The notes: generated from the letters alone by a model not told the origin. Counted from the stretch's first letter, positions 7,931-14,321 are shown. The stretch: 64,000 nucleotides of DNA from Nocardia brasiliensis (GCF_011801125.1 NZ_CP046171.1:6510001-6574000); one strand, 5' to 3'. Numbers and translations are program-made.

Positions 7931-8155
7931 TCAAACCTTTGCGAACAGAAGATCTGCGGTAGGGTCGAATTCGTCCGCCTCCTTGACTTCGAATACATAC
8001 TCGAGACCGTTGATGTATGTATCCGTGTCGGGGAGCCCTACGACCAAGTTTTGAACTACTCCGTATGGCAAAACATCCGCTTCGAAGCCTTTGGGAACAT
8101 TCACCGTGGCGCTGTGATCGCTCTGTTGTCGCCACACTAGGTGTATTGTTTTCAT
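7931..8155 (-). CDS. Small acidic protein, paralogue of 7384-7626
   Basis: 74 residues, starting MKTIHLVWRQQSDHSATVNVP, the same opening as the gene two places downstream, followed by an acidic C-terminal half. Start supported by AAAGG seven bases before ATG 8155. A duplicated small gene in an early operon often marks an anti-host or anti-defence factor, but nothing in the sequence proves that. Confidence 0.6.
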   Translation of the reverse strand: MKTIHLVWRQQSDHSATVNVPKGFEADVLPYGVVQNLVVGLPDTDTYINGLEYVFEVKEADEFDPTADLLFAKV

Positions 8156-8187
8156 TTCATACCTTTCTGCTGTTTGGACTTCAAGAA

Positions 8188-8213
8188 CGCCCCGACGGTT
8201 TGCGGCCGGGGCG
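8188..8213 (-). terminator. Gene-end hairpin
   Basis: Seven-bp GC stem CGCCCCG / CGGGGCG, between the stop at 8261 and the start at 8155. Confidence 0.45.
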
Positions 8214-8260
8214 AACTTCAGGCTCAAACGTTGCAGGTGCCTTGGTTTCAGCTCAAGCCT

Positions 8261-8611
8261 TTACAGCCGTGTCGTCTCGGCCCACCAAATTTCAGAGGTC
8301 AGCCGAGCTGCGAGCTTTCCAGCGGTTTTGGAGAACTCGGGATCTTTCCCGCACTTCTCCTTGTACAAGAGCGCTTCGCGTATGGCTCGGGCCATGTGAA
8401 TGGACATTCGTGTCATGGTGCTTGGTTTGATGAAGACCGCAGCCTCCTGAACGTCGTTCCAGTCCAGACTGATTCCGACTCCCTCGGGATACGGCCCGTA
8501 ATGCGTCGGGTCTACACCTCGTTCTGAAAGTATGTGCCGGTAGAGGTTCACAGAATTTCCGATCACCTGTGATTCGTGCTCGGATTCGCATGTAAACATG
8601 ACGGTCTGCAC
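8261..8611 (-). CDS. Hypothetical phage protein
   Basis: 116 residues with GTG start at 8611 after AAAGGAAG. N-terminal strand MQTVMFTCES, then a mixed fold with HYGPYPEGVGISLDW and a C-terminal helix rich in Lys and Ala. No recognised family and no membrane segment. It is the first clear coding gene downstream of the promoter-like site at 9069-9100, so it may be expressed from it. Confidence 0.55.
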   Translation of the reverse strand: MQTVMFTCESEHESQVIGNSVNLYRHILSERGVDPTHYGPYPEGVGISLDWNDVQEAAVFIKPSTMTRMSIHMARAIREALLYKEKCGKDPEFSKTAGKLAARLTSEIWWAETTRL

Positions 8612-8630
8612 GGGTTTCTTCCTTTCTCTT

Positions 8631-8745
8631 TGTCAGCCCCCGCGCCGGTATGAACCGGCCTTTCCGGGCGTGAGCCCGGCATATGAGCCCTAGCGTCCGT
8701 GCGTGCCGCATAGCGGCTGCACTAGACCGTTTGGCTACGGGGTGA
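8631..8745 (-). other. Structured intergenic segment with tRNA-like boxes
   Basis: On the minus strand a D-arm-like box (TAGCCAAACGGTCTAGTGCA, 8738-8719) is followed by an imperfect GCCGC/GCGGC hairpin, CCGGGC-GTGA-GCCCGG type at 8664-8679, and GCCGGT/ACCGGC with a TTCAT-containing loop at 8644-8659. A cloverleaf could not be closed: there is no proper anticodon stem and the T loop is one base short. It could be a degenerate tRNA or a structured leader. Confidence 0.35.
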
Positions 8746-8868
8746 CTTGCGACAGCGGCACGACTAAATCAGTGCTTATTGTTGCTGTTGCAAAGTCCTT
8801 ATTACGCCCGACCGTCGATACCCGAGGACAGGTCGACTCAGGTATTCGTTTCGGGCGCTGGCCCCACA

Positions 8869-9063
8869 CTATGAAATTCTCAATGAACATTCAGCCACGG
8901 GCACCGAGCGCATGTTTTCGGGTTGCGAGCCAGTATTTTCGCTGTCACCGAATGGCGATCTAGCCCTAAAGGTGTGTAAGGGCTCCAGGCTCGCGCAGAT
9001 AGCGTGCGCTTCGGCCGCGAATGCAGCCTTAGACGTTTGCTGCCCGGCCTTCCGGCCTGACAT
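8869..9063 (-). CDS. Possible leaderless small ORF downstream of a phage promoter
   Basis: 64 residues from ATG 9063, which lies five bases after the -10 TAAAGT. The transcript start would therefore coincide with the ATG. Composition is not strongly protein-like (MSGRKAGQQTSKAAFAAEAHA, then polar residues), so the transcript may instead be non-coding and run into the structured segment at 8631-8745. Listed because of the promoter geometry only. Confidence 0.3.
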   Translation of the reverse strand: MSGRKAGQQTSKAAFAAEAHAICASLEPLHTFRARSPFGDSENTGSQPENMRSVPVAECSLRIS

Positions 9064-9068
9064 GAAGA

Positions 9069-9099
9069 ACTTTACGTGTGGACCGTCCATATGTCAACA
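9069..9099 (-). promoter_or_regulatory. Leftward promoter overlapped by a stoperator-like site
   Basis: On the minus strand: TTGACA (9097-9092), a 17-base spacer, TAAAGT (9074-9069). The -35 is part of CCATATGTCAACA on the plus strand, a match to the stoperator-like consensus of this phage. This is the best-formed promoter seen in the prophage and should be closed by the repressor. Confidence 0.65.
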
Positions 9100-9100
9100 C

Positions 9101-9355
9101 ATGAGTCGGATTGAATTTCCGGCTCGCATTTCCATCCTGCCGCCCGGAAATGGGCGAGGGTATACCGATTGGTGCCGAGACCGGTTCGCGGCACTCAGAA
9201 TTGACGCTAGGGCGTCGCAATGCCTATTCACCCGCCCCGCGGCCGTGATACGTTGCTGGGCAACAGGTTTCTTTCGTCCAGATACAGCAAAGCACCCCCC
9301 GACCGTTCGGCCGAGGGGTGCGGAGGTGCTACGGGCTATGTGGTTGTGGGACTTG
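9101..9355. other. No gene seen
   Basis: Between the 9.1-kb promoter and the small gene at 9356. Short hairpins occur near 9116-9150 and a partial site TTGACG at 9200. No reading frame with a start and ribosome site was found. Confidence 0.4.
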
Positions 9356-9550
9356 CTATCTCAGGTGCAATGCGTTGGTACGGAGTCGCGCGTGGTCCCA
9401 CGCTCGGACCACCGACGCGCGGGGCAACCGTTGCACCATGTCAGCGATGCTCGCGCGGTTCTCCGGGCCGGGGAATCGTCCGCAGGCTTGCGCGACCATG
9501 AACAGCTCGAATTGCCGCGCCAGGTAGCTCTCTGCGGGCGTTTTCACCAT
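9356..9550 (-). CDS. Small hypothetical protein, coupled to the zinc-knuckle gene
   Basis: 64 residues from ATG 9550, inside the last codons of the upstream 55-codon gene (ATGGTGA overlap). Mainly helical: SYLARQFELFMVAQACG, then a polar linker and ASVVRAWDHARLR. No recognised family. Overlap with the upstream gene suggests co-translation. Confidence 0.5.
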   Translation of the reverse strand: MVKTPAESYLARQFELFMVAQACGRFPGPENRASIADMVQRLPRASVVRAWDHARLRTNALHLR

Positions 9551-9711
9551 AGGCGTTGCTGCCAGCACTCGGCCGATACGCACGGCGCGTACAGCGCACG
9601 GCCGTGTTCGTCGGTGCATTGGCACGGGCGGTGCTCGCACGCCAGGCAGTCATATAGGTAGCCGGGCGCGTGGGGGTAGTCCACGTGCAACAGGGGGAGG
9701 GTATCCAGCAT
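9544..9711 (-). CDS. Small Cys-rich (zinc-knuckle-like) phage protein
   Basis: 55 residues, found by reading the minus strand below the usual length cutoff. It starts MLDTLPLLHVDYP and has CLAC, CQC and a later C.....C pair with His and Tyr between, the pattern of a small zinc-binding protein. ATG 9711 lies eight bases after AAGGA. It follows a hairpin and precedes the overlapping 9356-9550 gene. Such phage zinc knuckles often bind host proteins or nucleic acids, but the partner is unknown. Confidence 0.55.
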   Translation of the reverse strand: MLDTLPLLHVDYPHAPGYLYDCLACEHRPCQCTDEHGRALYAPCVSAECWQQRLW

Positions 9712-9740
9712 CGGGAGTCCTTCTATGCTTGCCGAGCGGA

Positions 9741-9765
9741 CCGGGGCTGATTCCGACAGCCCCGG
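9741..9765 (-). terminator. Gene-end hairpin with shared loop
   Basis: Eight-bp stem CCGGGGCT / AGCCCCGG around loop GATTCCGAC, 12 bases after the stop at 9778. The apex is identical to that at 6147-6185. Confidence 0.55.
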
Positions 9766-9777
9766 CCCGCCTGGGGC

Positions 9778-10173
9778 CTAGTTGAGGTTCAGTTCAGGCA
9801 GGCCGAGCGCTGCGCGCGCGTCCGGATTGCCGATGTCACCCAGGTAGTGAAATCCGTAGTAGCCAGCCGGTACGTGCATCGGCTCGCCGTTCGGGCCGAC
9901 CACGAACGCGTCGTAGCCACAGATCTGATTGCCGTCGACGCGGCAGTCGAAGAGCGGACTATCCTCCGGGACGGCGGGTACCGTTTCGGACCCCGGTAGT
10001 TCCATCATCAGATCCGGCACAACGTCGCCATTGGGCAACGCAATGACGTGGTCGGAAACGGTTGCTAGAGAGACACATTCAGACTCTACGCTGGAGGCGA
10101 ACGCCAGGATGGCGACCAGCACGACTGTCGCTATGCAGGTGACCAGAATGATCAGACGGACTGATTTGTACAT
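9778..10173 (-). CDS. Membrane-anchored or secreted small phage protein
   Basis: 131 residues. Residues 5-28 (VRLIILVTCIATVVLVAILA) form a single hydrophobic segment after a short positive N-terminus, an uncleaved anchor or signal peptide. The rest would lie outside the membrane: polar, with Cys residues near 33, 76 and 85 that could form disulfides, and aromatic GYYGFHYLG. ATG after AAGGGAA. A prophage gene placing a small domain on the cell surface could act in superinfection exclusion. No family is recognised. Confidence 0.6.
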   Translation of the reverse strand: MYKSVRLIILVTCIATVVLVAILAFASSVESECVSLATVSDHVIALPNGDVVPDLMMELPGSETVPAVPEDSPLFDCRVDGNQICGYDAFVVGPNGEPMHVPAGYYGFHYLGDIGNPDARAALGLPELNLN

Positions 10174-10199
10174 GGATTGATTCCCTTCGGTGGAGCGAG

Positions 10200-10439
10200 C
10201 TAGCCCAGCAGGGCACGGCCCGTGCGGGCGAGGTGGGCAACGAACTCGTCGAAACTGATATCCAGCGCGAGCCGCCCGTATCGGGCGTTGAACTGGTCGG
10301 CCTGCGCGTAATGGCCCGCCGCCTCGGCCTGCGCCATCGCATGGCGCAACGCGTCCAGCTGGTAGCCCGGCGGTTTGGCCAGCGAGACACCGCCCCCACG
10401 GGCAGCAGTGACATCTGAGTGGCTATCTGAGTTGTTCAT
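10200..10439 (-). CDS. Small hypothetical phage protein
   Basis: 79 residues, ATG six bases after GGAG. Polar N-terminus, then helices with Ala/Gln (ALRHAMAQAEAAGHYAQADQF), ending FDEFVAHLARTGRALLG. No recognised domain. It is the second gene of the leftward early operon. Confidence 0.55.
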   Translation of the reverse strand: MNNSDSHSDVTAARGGGVSLAKPPGYQLDALRHAMAQAEAAGHYAQADQFNARYGRLALDISFDEFVAHLARTGRALLG

Positions 10440-10482
10440 TCGAGTCTCCAGAGTGTGACTGGGCCGACGGCCCGGTGAATGG

Positions 10483-10686
10483 CTACTTGCCTACGACCTC
10501 AAGGCCGCGCTGATGCCCTTCGCAATAGGCGTGAAACTCGTTCTCGAACACGTCGATTCGTGCGCCGCGCATACGGCCTACCGCGTGCTCGTAACCGAGC
10601 CAGCGGGCAGCGTGCTCGCGCTCAGTGCGGCAGTCCCGCACCGGTAAGGGCATCGGGAAGGGGTTCGGGTTGTCTGTGTTGCTCAC
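10483..10686 (-). CDS. First gene of the leftward early operon, hypothetical
   Basis: 67 residues from GTG 10686: VSNTDNPNPFPMPLPVRDC, then a helical part with HAARWLGYEHAVGRMRGARID. An ATG at 10725 is also in frame but would read through the paired stoperator-like sites, so the GTG is preferred. No function is recognised. Its position next to the double operator makes it the likely first early lytic gene. Confidence 0.5.
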   Translation of the reverse strand: MSNTDNPNPFPMPLPVRDCRTEREHAARWLGYEHAVGRMRGARIDVFENEFHAYCEGHQRGLEVVGK

Positions 10687-10694
10687 ACCGATAC

Positions 10695-10723
10695 GTTGAC
10701 ATCTCGACCAACCAGATGTCAAC
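10695..10723. promoter_or_regulatory. Paired inverted stoperator-like sites (early operator)
   Basis: GTTGACATCT (10695-10704) and AGATGTCAAC (10714-10723) form a perfect 10-bp inverted repeat with a nine-base spacer. Each arm is a stoperator-like core and each holds a TTGACA. This lies where L5 has P-left and its operator. No good -10 is seen on either strand, so the exact start of transcription is open. Confidence 0.65.
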
Positions 10724-11318
10724 ACGAACGACAGTGGGCAGGGTCACACGACTTCGCCTCGCCCTTCGCACGTCGACCAGGTATGGTCGCGCGTCGCGAT
10801 CGCGCGCGTTCCCTCACGCGGTCCGGCCGCGCCCTACCCCCAGGGGGTAGGCCCCCACGCCCTCGGCCGGCACCGGCTCGTGACTGCGGCCGCCCGGTTC
10901 CGTACGGGTATAGAGGTTCGCTATCGGCTAGCTATGCCAAGAAAGCTCAGGTGGGAAAGAAAGGTGGTGTGAACTTCGCCACTAGACACCGTACGAACGC
11001 CGGTTTTCGGAAAATTGGTCACCTACTTACTAGTGAGGGTAGGAGAGAGGGACGAAGTCCCGAACGACGACCCCGAACGACCGGCCGATCGGCCATCCGG
11101 ACCGGTTGAATCCGGTTCGACCCGGTCCGGTTGACCGCCCTTTCGAGGGGCGGTCCCGAAACCGATCGGACCGGCCCTGACCGGCCGTTCCCGGTCCGCG
11201 TCGGCCGATTCGGAAGCTTGCCGCTTCCTCATACCGCCAAGGGAATGCCGAGCCTTTCGCTCGGCCCGTTCGGTCAGCGGCCGGAGATAGGCCGCTGCCG
11301 GTAGAGAGGGACATCAAG
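10724..11318. other. Gene-free junction of phage genome ends (cos region)
   Basis: About 600 bases with no gene, between divergent early and late operons, where the phage ends should be joined. It holds a near-perfect palindrome CCTACCCCC-A-GGGGGTAGG (10831-10849), a run of CCGGTT/GACCGG words (11085-11200), and three hairpins: 11133-11155 (GACCGCCC stem), 11247-11265 (GCCGAGC stem) and 11275-11297 (CAGCGGCC stem). Late transcription should start here. The cut site itself cannot be named. Confidence 0.5.
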
Positions 11319-11405
11319 TTGTTTGGTTTGACCGTTGAGCAGTGGCTGGATATTGCGAAGGTGGCTCTCACCATCGTGGCGGTGGTTCTGCCGCTGTTGG
11401 TGTGA
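11319..11405 (+). CDS. 28-residue membrane peptide
   Basis: Too short for usual gene calling. TTG start eight bases after GAGAGGG, then FGLTVEQWLDIAKVALTIVA and a hydrophobic end VVLPLLV: one amphipathic-to-hydrophobic helix. Its stop overlaps the GTG of the HNH gene (GTGTGA), as expected for a real coupled gene. It could be a leader for the late operon or a tiny holin-like peptide. Confidence 0.5.
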   Translation: MFGLTVEQWLDIAKVALTIVAVVLPLLV

Positions 11406-11713
11406 GTTGGTCTACCTCTTCGCGTTGGAGTGAACTGCCGGCCGATTGGCCTGCGCGCCGGGCCGCGGTGATGCGTCGAGACCGCCGGCGATGCCAGATC
11501 GCGCGGGTGGGCTGCCTGGGGATCGCATCTCAGGTGGACCACATCGCGCCGGGCAGTAATCACTGCCTGGAGAATCTGCGAGCCGTGTGCACGTCTTGCC
11601 ACGGTCGAAAATCTGCCGTTGAGGGCGCGGCGGCGAGCGCTGCGCGTCGGCGTGAGTTGAGTGCCCGGAGGTTTCGTCCATCAGTTCGTCACCCTGGGTC
11701 GTTAAGTCGTTGA
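11402..11713 (+). CDS. HNH endonuclease (packaging-associated)
   Basis: 103 residues from GTG 11402. It has an N-terminal W..LP.DWP.RRA.V.RRD segment, a C-Q-I...C pair, then VDHIAPGSNHCLENLRAVC..CH, the HNH core (D-H, N, H) with a zinc C..C. HNH proteins beside the small terminase take part in cos cleavage in many long-tailed phages. It is followed by the small terminase with a 31-base gap. Confidence 0.85.
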   Translation: MSWSTSSRWSELPADWPARRAAVMRRDRRRCQIARVGCLGIASQVDHIAPGSNHCLENLRAVCTSCHGRKSAVEGAAASAARRRELSARRFRPSVRHPGSLSR

Positions 11714-11744
11714 CGGGACAGGAGCCCGTCAGACCCAGGAGGTC

Positions 11745-12170
11745 ATGGTGGGCGTTCGTGGCCCTGTTCCGAAAAGATCCGATCAGCGAGTGCGGCGCAA
11801 CAAGCCCGACGGTCCGGTCGACACGATTCCCGCAGCGGGTGTGGTGGCGATTCCGGATCTGGATCTGACCGGCCCGCACGGGCTGGTGATGGATCTGTAC
11901 GAGTCGCTGCGGCACTCGGCACAGGCCGAGTACTACGAGCCCTCGGATTGGGAAATGGCCCGTCTCACCATGCATTTCCTGGACGGGCTGCTGAAGTCTC
12001 CGCGCGTGAACGGGCAGGTGCTCAGCGTGGTTCAGACGATGCTCAATGACTTGCTGGTCACCGAGGGCGCCAGGCGCAGGGTGCGGCTGGAGGTCGAACG
12101 CGGTGGCCAGGCCGCCGAGGTCGTCGATATCGCCGAGATGTTCCGTCAGCGAATGCAGGCGGGGAGTTAG
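11745..12170 (+). CDS. Terminase small subunit
   Basis: 141 residues, opening GVRGPVPKRSDQRVRRNK, the basic start of actinophage small terminases. It is then mostly helical (WEMARLTMHFLDGLLKSP) with an acidic C-terminus (VVDIAEMFRQRMQ). It recognises the packaging site and recruits the large subunit (16231-17907). ATG preceded by AGGAGGTC. As in L5-like genomes it is separated from the large subunit by tRNAs, lysin and tail-tip genes. Confidence 0.8.
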   Translation: MVGVRGPVPKRSDQRVRRNKPDGPVDTIPAAGVVAIPDLDLTGPHGLVMDLYESLRHSAQAEYYEPSDWEMARLTMHFLDGLLKSPRVNGQVLSVVQTMLNDLLVTEGARRRVRLEVERGGQAAEVVDIAEMFRQRMQAGS

Positions 12171-12217
12171 GACCGGTTGGCCGTCTGGCCCGGTTCAGAG
12201 CGCGGCTCCGCGTTCCG

Positions 12218-12244
12218 GCTCCGGAGGAGGGTGTCCTCCGGAGC
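12218..12244 (+). terminator. Hairpin before the tRNA cluster
   Basis: 11-bp perfect stem GCTCCGGAGGA / TCCTCCGGAGC with a five-base loop, followed by TGTTGTGTCTTTG. It may end or process the upstream mRNA before the tRNAs. Confidence 0.6.
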
Positions 12245-12255
12245 TGTTGTGTCTT

Positions 12256-12328
12256 TGATGTCTAGCTCAACTGGCAGAGCTGCGGATTGTTACTCCGCGA
12301 GATCCTGGTTCGAATCCAGGGATATCAG
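12256..12328 (+). tRNA. tRNA-Asn (GTT)
   Basis: Full cloverleaf: seven-bp acceptor (TGATGTC with GATATCA), D stem GCTC/GAGC, anticodon stem GCGGA/TCCGC with loop TTGTTAC (anticodon at 12289-12291), T stem CCTGG/CCAGG with TTCGAAT. T1-A72 and G73 suit an Asn tRNA. L5 also has a tRNA-Asn first in this cluster. Confidence 0.9.
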
Positions 12329-12435
12329 CAATGGGGAAACCGGCCGCGCCGCAAGGAAGCCAAGTACCCGACCCCGCGATAGCCACGCGGCATACAAGAT
12401 GAGGCGCTGGGAACGTTAGGTGCTCCCGGCAACAG

Positions 12436-12510
12436 AGGTCGATAGCTCAATTCGGCAAGAGCAGCGGTCTACAAAGCCGCGGGTTCCAGGTTCGAGTCCT
12501 GGTCGATCTG
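12436..12510 (+). tRNA. tRNA with Trp-like body but anticodon ACA
   Basis: Full cloverleaf: acceptor AGGTCGA/TCGATCT, D stem GCTC/GAGC, anticodon stem GCGGT/GCCGC with loop CTACAAA (anticodon ACA at 12471-12473), T stem CCAGG/CCTGG. Body features (A1-U72, G73, CAATT.GG in the D loop, C32-U33 and A37-A38) resemble tRNA-Trp, whose usual loop is CTCCAAA. One base change gives ACA, which reads the Cys codon UGU. It lies where L5 has tRNA-Trp. Confidence 0.85.
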
Positions 12511-12578
12511 CTCAGAGGTACCCGCTTCGAGGGGGACGAATTTCGGAGTGTCGTCGGCTCGGACAGATACGGGCATCT

Positions 12579-12650
12579 CCGGGTGTAGCTCAGCAGTAGA
12601 GCGCCCGTCTTGGGTGCGGGAGGTCGCAGGTTCAAATCCTGTCGCCCAGA
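12579..12650 (+). tRNA. tRNA-Pro (TGG)
   Basis: Cloverleaf with acceptor CCGGGTG/CGCCCAG (a C-A mismatch at the second pair), D stem GCTC/GAGC, anticodon stem CCCGT/GCGGG with loop CTTGGGT (anticodon 12611-12613), T stem GCAGG/CCTGT. C1-G72 and A73 suit tRNA-Pro. Reads CCA, a codon likely rare in this GC-rich host. Confidence 0.85.
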
Positions 12651-12702
12651 CAACTTTTCGGCCGCTCGGCCATTCATCGAATCATTTGGGGTTGGTTTCT
12701 CT

Positions 12703-13470
12703 ATGTCTTGGACCGGTGATCCGGTGTGGCTCGCGGATCTCCTTCGACAGGAGGGCTTGCGGGTCATCGAACATGAGGGCTGGCGCGGCCGAGGTCACGA
12801 CGACTTCCGCGACATTCGCGGGGTTCTGTGCCATCACACCGCCGGGGGTGGCAGCCAGGATTGGCGCATCGTCCAGTTCGGCCGGCCGGACCTGGAAGGC
12901 CCACTGGCACAGTTGGTTCTGGAGCGCGACGGCACGTTCCGAGTGATCGCGGCTGGCGTCTGCTGGCATGCAGGGCGGGGTAGCTGGGACGGCTGGCCGA
13001 CCAACAACGCGAACTACCACACGATCGGCATCGAGGCCGTGAGCCGCGGTGACGGTAGCGATTGGACCCCCGAGCAGCTGGACGCCTACAAGCGCGGTTG
13101 CGCGGCGATTCTTCGCCGAATCGGCAGGGGCGCAAGCGATTGCGTCGCTCATCGTGAGTACAGCTCCGAAGGAAAGATCGACCCGGCCGGCATCGACATG
13201 AGCGCTTTTCGCCGTGATGTCCAGGCATTCATTGATAGGGAGGATGCGCCGTTGAGCGCAGCAGAGGTCAAGCACATCGAAGACTTCGTCGCCGGATTCG
13301 TCGGCCCGATCGGCAGTGATGTCAAGGACATTCGCGAGCAGCTGGCCGGTGAGGGTTCCCGCGACGCGGGCCAGTACACCGGATGGAAGCAGCTCGGCGG
13401 CAAGACCGTGGTCGATGCCCTCGCCGAGGCTCTGCGGCGACTTGACGCGCTGGAGAAGCGCGCCGCGTGA
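12703..13470 (+). CDS. Lysin A: N-acetylmuramoyl-L-alanine amidase
   Basis: 255 residues. PGRP/amidase_2 domain (about 15-165): GVLCHHTAGG (zinc His), CWHAGRG, HTIGIEAVSRG, and AHREYS..GKIDP with the second His and Lys. It cleaves the peptide from muramic acid at lysis. The C-terminal 80 residues are a helical linker with ALRRLDALEKRA, perhaps a cell-wall or oligomer region. ATG 12703 is chosen; upstream in-frame codons run through the Pro tRNA. As in L5, lysin A follows the tRNAs. Confidence 0.88.
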   Translation: MSWTGDPVWLADLLRQEGLRVIEHEGWRGRGHDDFRDIRGVLCHHTAGGGSQDWRIVQFGRPDLEGPLAQLVLERDGTFRVIAAGVCWHAGRGSWDGWPTNNANYHTIGIEAVSRGDGSDWTPEQLDAYKRGCAAILRRIGRGASDCVAHREYSSEGKIDPAGIDMSAFRRDVQAFIDREDAPLSAAEVKHIEDFVAGFVGPIGSDVKDIREQLAGEGSRDAGQYTGWKQLGGKTVVDALAEALRRLDALEKRAA

Positions 13471-13874
13471 CGATCATCGCTGACCGCATTATCGACATCG
13501 GGCATTCCCGAGCGGTTCGGCAGATCGGGTTCAGCGCCGACCACATCCGGCAAGGACGTTCCGGCTCGGGGATCGTGATCCGATACAACCATCTGGTCGA
13601 GATTCTGCCGGACGGCAGTTTCACCTCACCGGATCTCGACCCCGGACCGGCGCTGGTCACGATCGGAAACGACTCGTACCCGATCCGAGTGCCGGATACC
13701 GGCGGCACGGTGGGCCTTTGGGGGTTGATCGACGCGAATCTGCCTGCCCCTCCCCCGATCTTGAGCGAGTTCGTCCGCAACGGCGGCGGCGTGGATCGAG
13801 TCGTCTGGATGACCGAAGCCCAGTTCACGGCGCTGCCGGTCCGCGATCCGAACACCACTTATCTCACGTTCTAG
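13467..13874 (+). CDS. Tail-tip or minor tail protein
   Basis: 135 residues, overlapping the lysin stop (GTGA). Beta-rich N-terminal part (IRYNHLVEILPDGSF) and a C-terminal MTEAQFTALPVRDPNTTYLTF. A short ending of the form D-P-N/D-T-x-Y is common at the ends of actinophage tail-tip or appendage proteins. It lies in a block of five small tail genes between lysin and terminase. No enzyme motif. Confidence 0.6.
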   Translation: MTIIADRIIDIGHSRAVRQIGFSADHIRQGRSGSGIVIRYNHLVEILPDGSFTSPDLDPGPALVTIGNDSYPIRVPDTGGTVGLWGLIDANLPAPPPILSEFVRNGGGVDRVVWMTEAQFTALPVRDPNTTYLTF

Positions 13875-13883
13875 GAGTTCTCT

Positions 13884-14318
13884 TTGGCTGGCGAAGCCAC
13901 CAAGATCTACGGTCGCCTGACTCGGTCGCTGTTCGCGGGCGAGATCAACCTCATCTCCCATCCGGTCAAGGTCGCTCTCTGCGCTGCGGCGTATACCCCT
14001 GATCAGGACGCACATCAGTACTTCTCTCACGTCACCTCGGAAGTGACCGGACCGGGCTATACCGCTGGCGGACAAACGGTTTCGAATCTGACGTGGACCT
14101 ATGACCCGGCTACGAATGTCATCGCGATTGATTTCGATGACCCCTCGTGGTCTAACTCCACTTTGACGGCGCGGTGGGTTGTCGCCTACATCGACAACGG
14201 CACACCGAACAAGCCATTGCTGAGCTACAGCGACCTGGGTAGCAACATCTCGTCGACGAATTCGACCTTCACTGCCAAGCTCAACGCCGCCGGCCTGCTG
14301 ACTTTCACGGTGGCATAG
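13884..14318 (+). CDS. Minor tail/structural protein
   Basis: 144 residues from TTG 13884, with AGGAG ahead. Opening GEATKIYGRLTRSLF, then HPVKVALCAAAYTPDQDAHQ and GYTAGGQTV, the pattern of small phage virion proteins that resemble tail-fibre trimer units. Beta-rich and polar with no membrane segment. Coordinated with the neighbouring 13467 and 14322 genes. Confidence 0.6.
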   Translation: MAGEATKIYGRLTRSLFAGEINLISHPVKVALCAAAYTPDQDAHQYFSHVTSEVTGPGYTAGGQTVSNLTWTYDPATNVIAIDFDDPSWSNSTLTARWVVAYIDNGTPNKPLLSYSDLGSNISSTNSTFTAKLNAAGLLTFTVA

Positions 14319-14321
14319 CCG

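Noticed and set aside
8631..8745. tRNA gene on the minus strand
   Set aside because: D-box and T-arm-like words are present but no seven-base anticodon loop or seven-bp acceptor can be formed; kept only as a structured segment.
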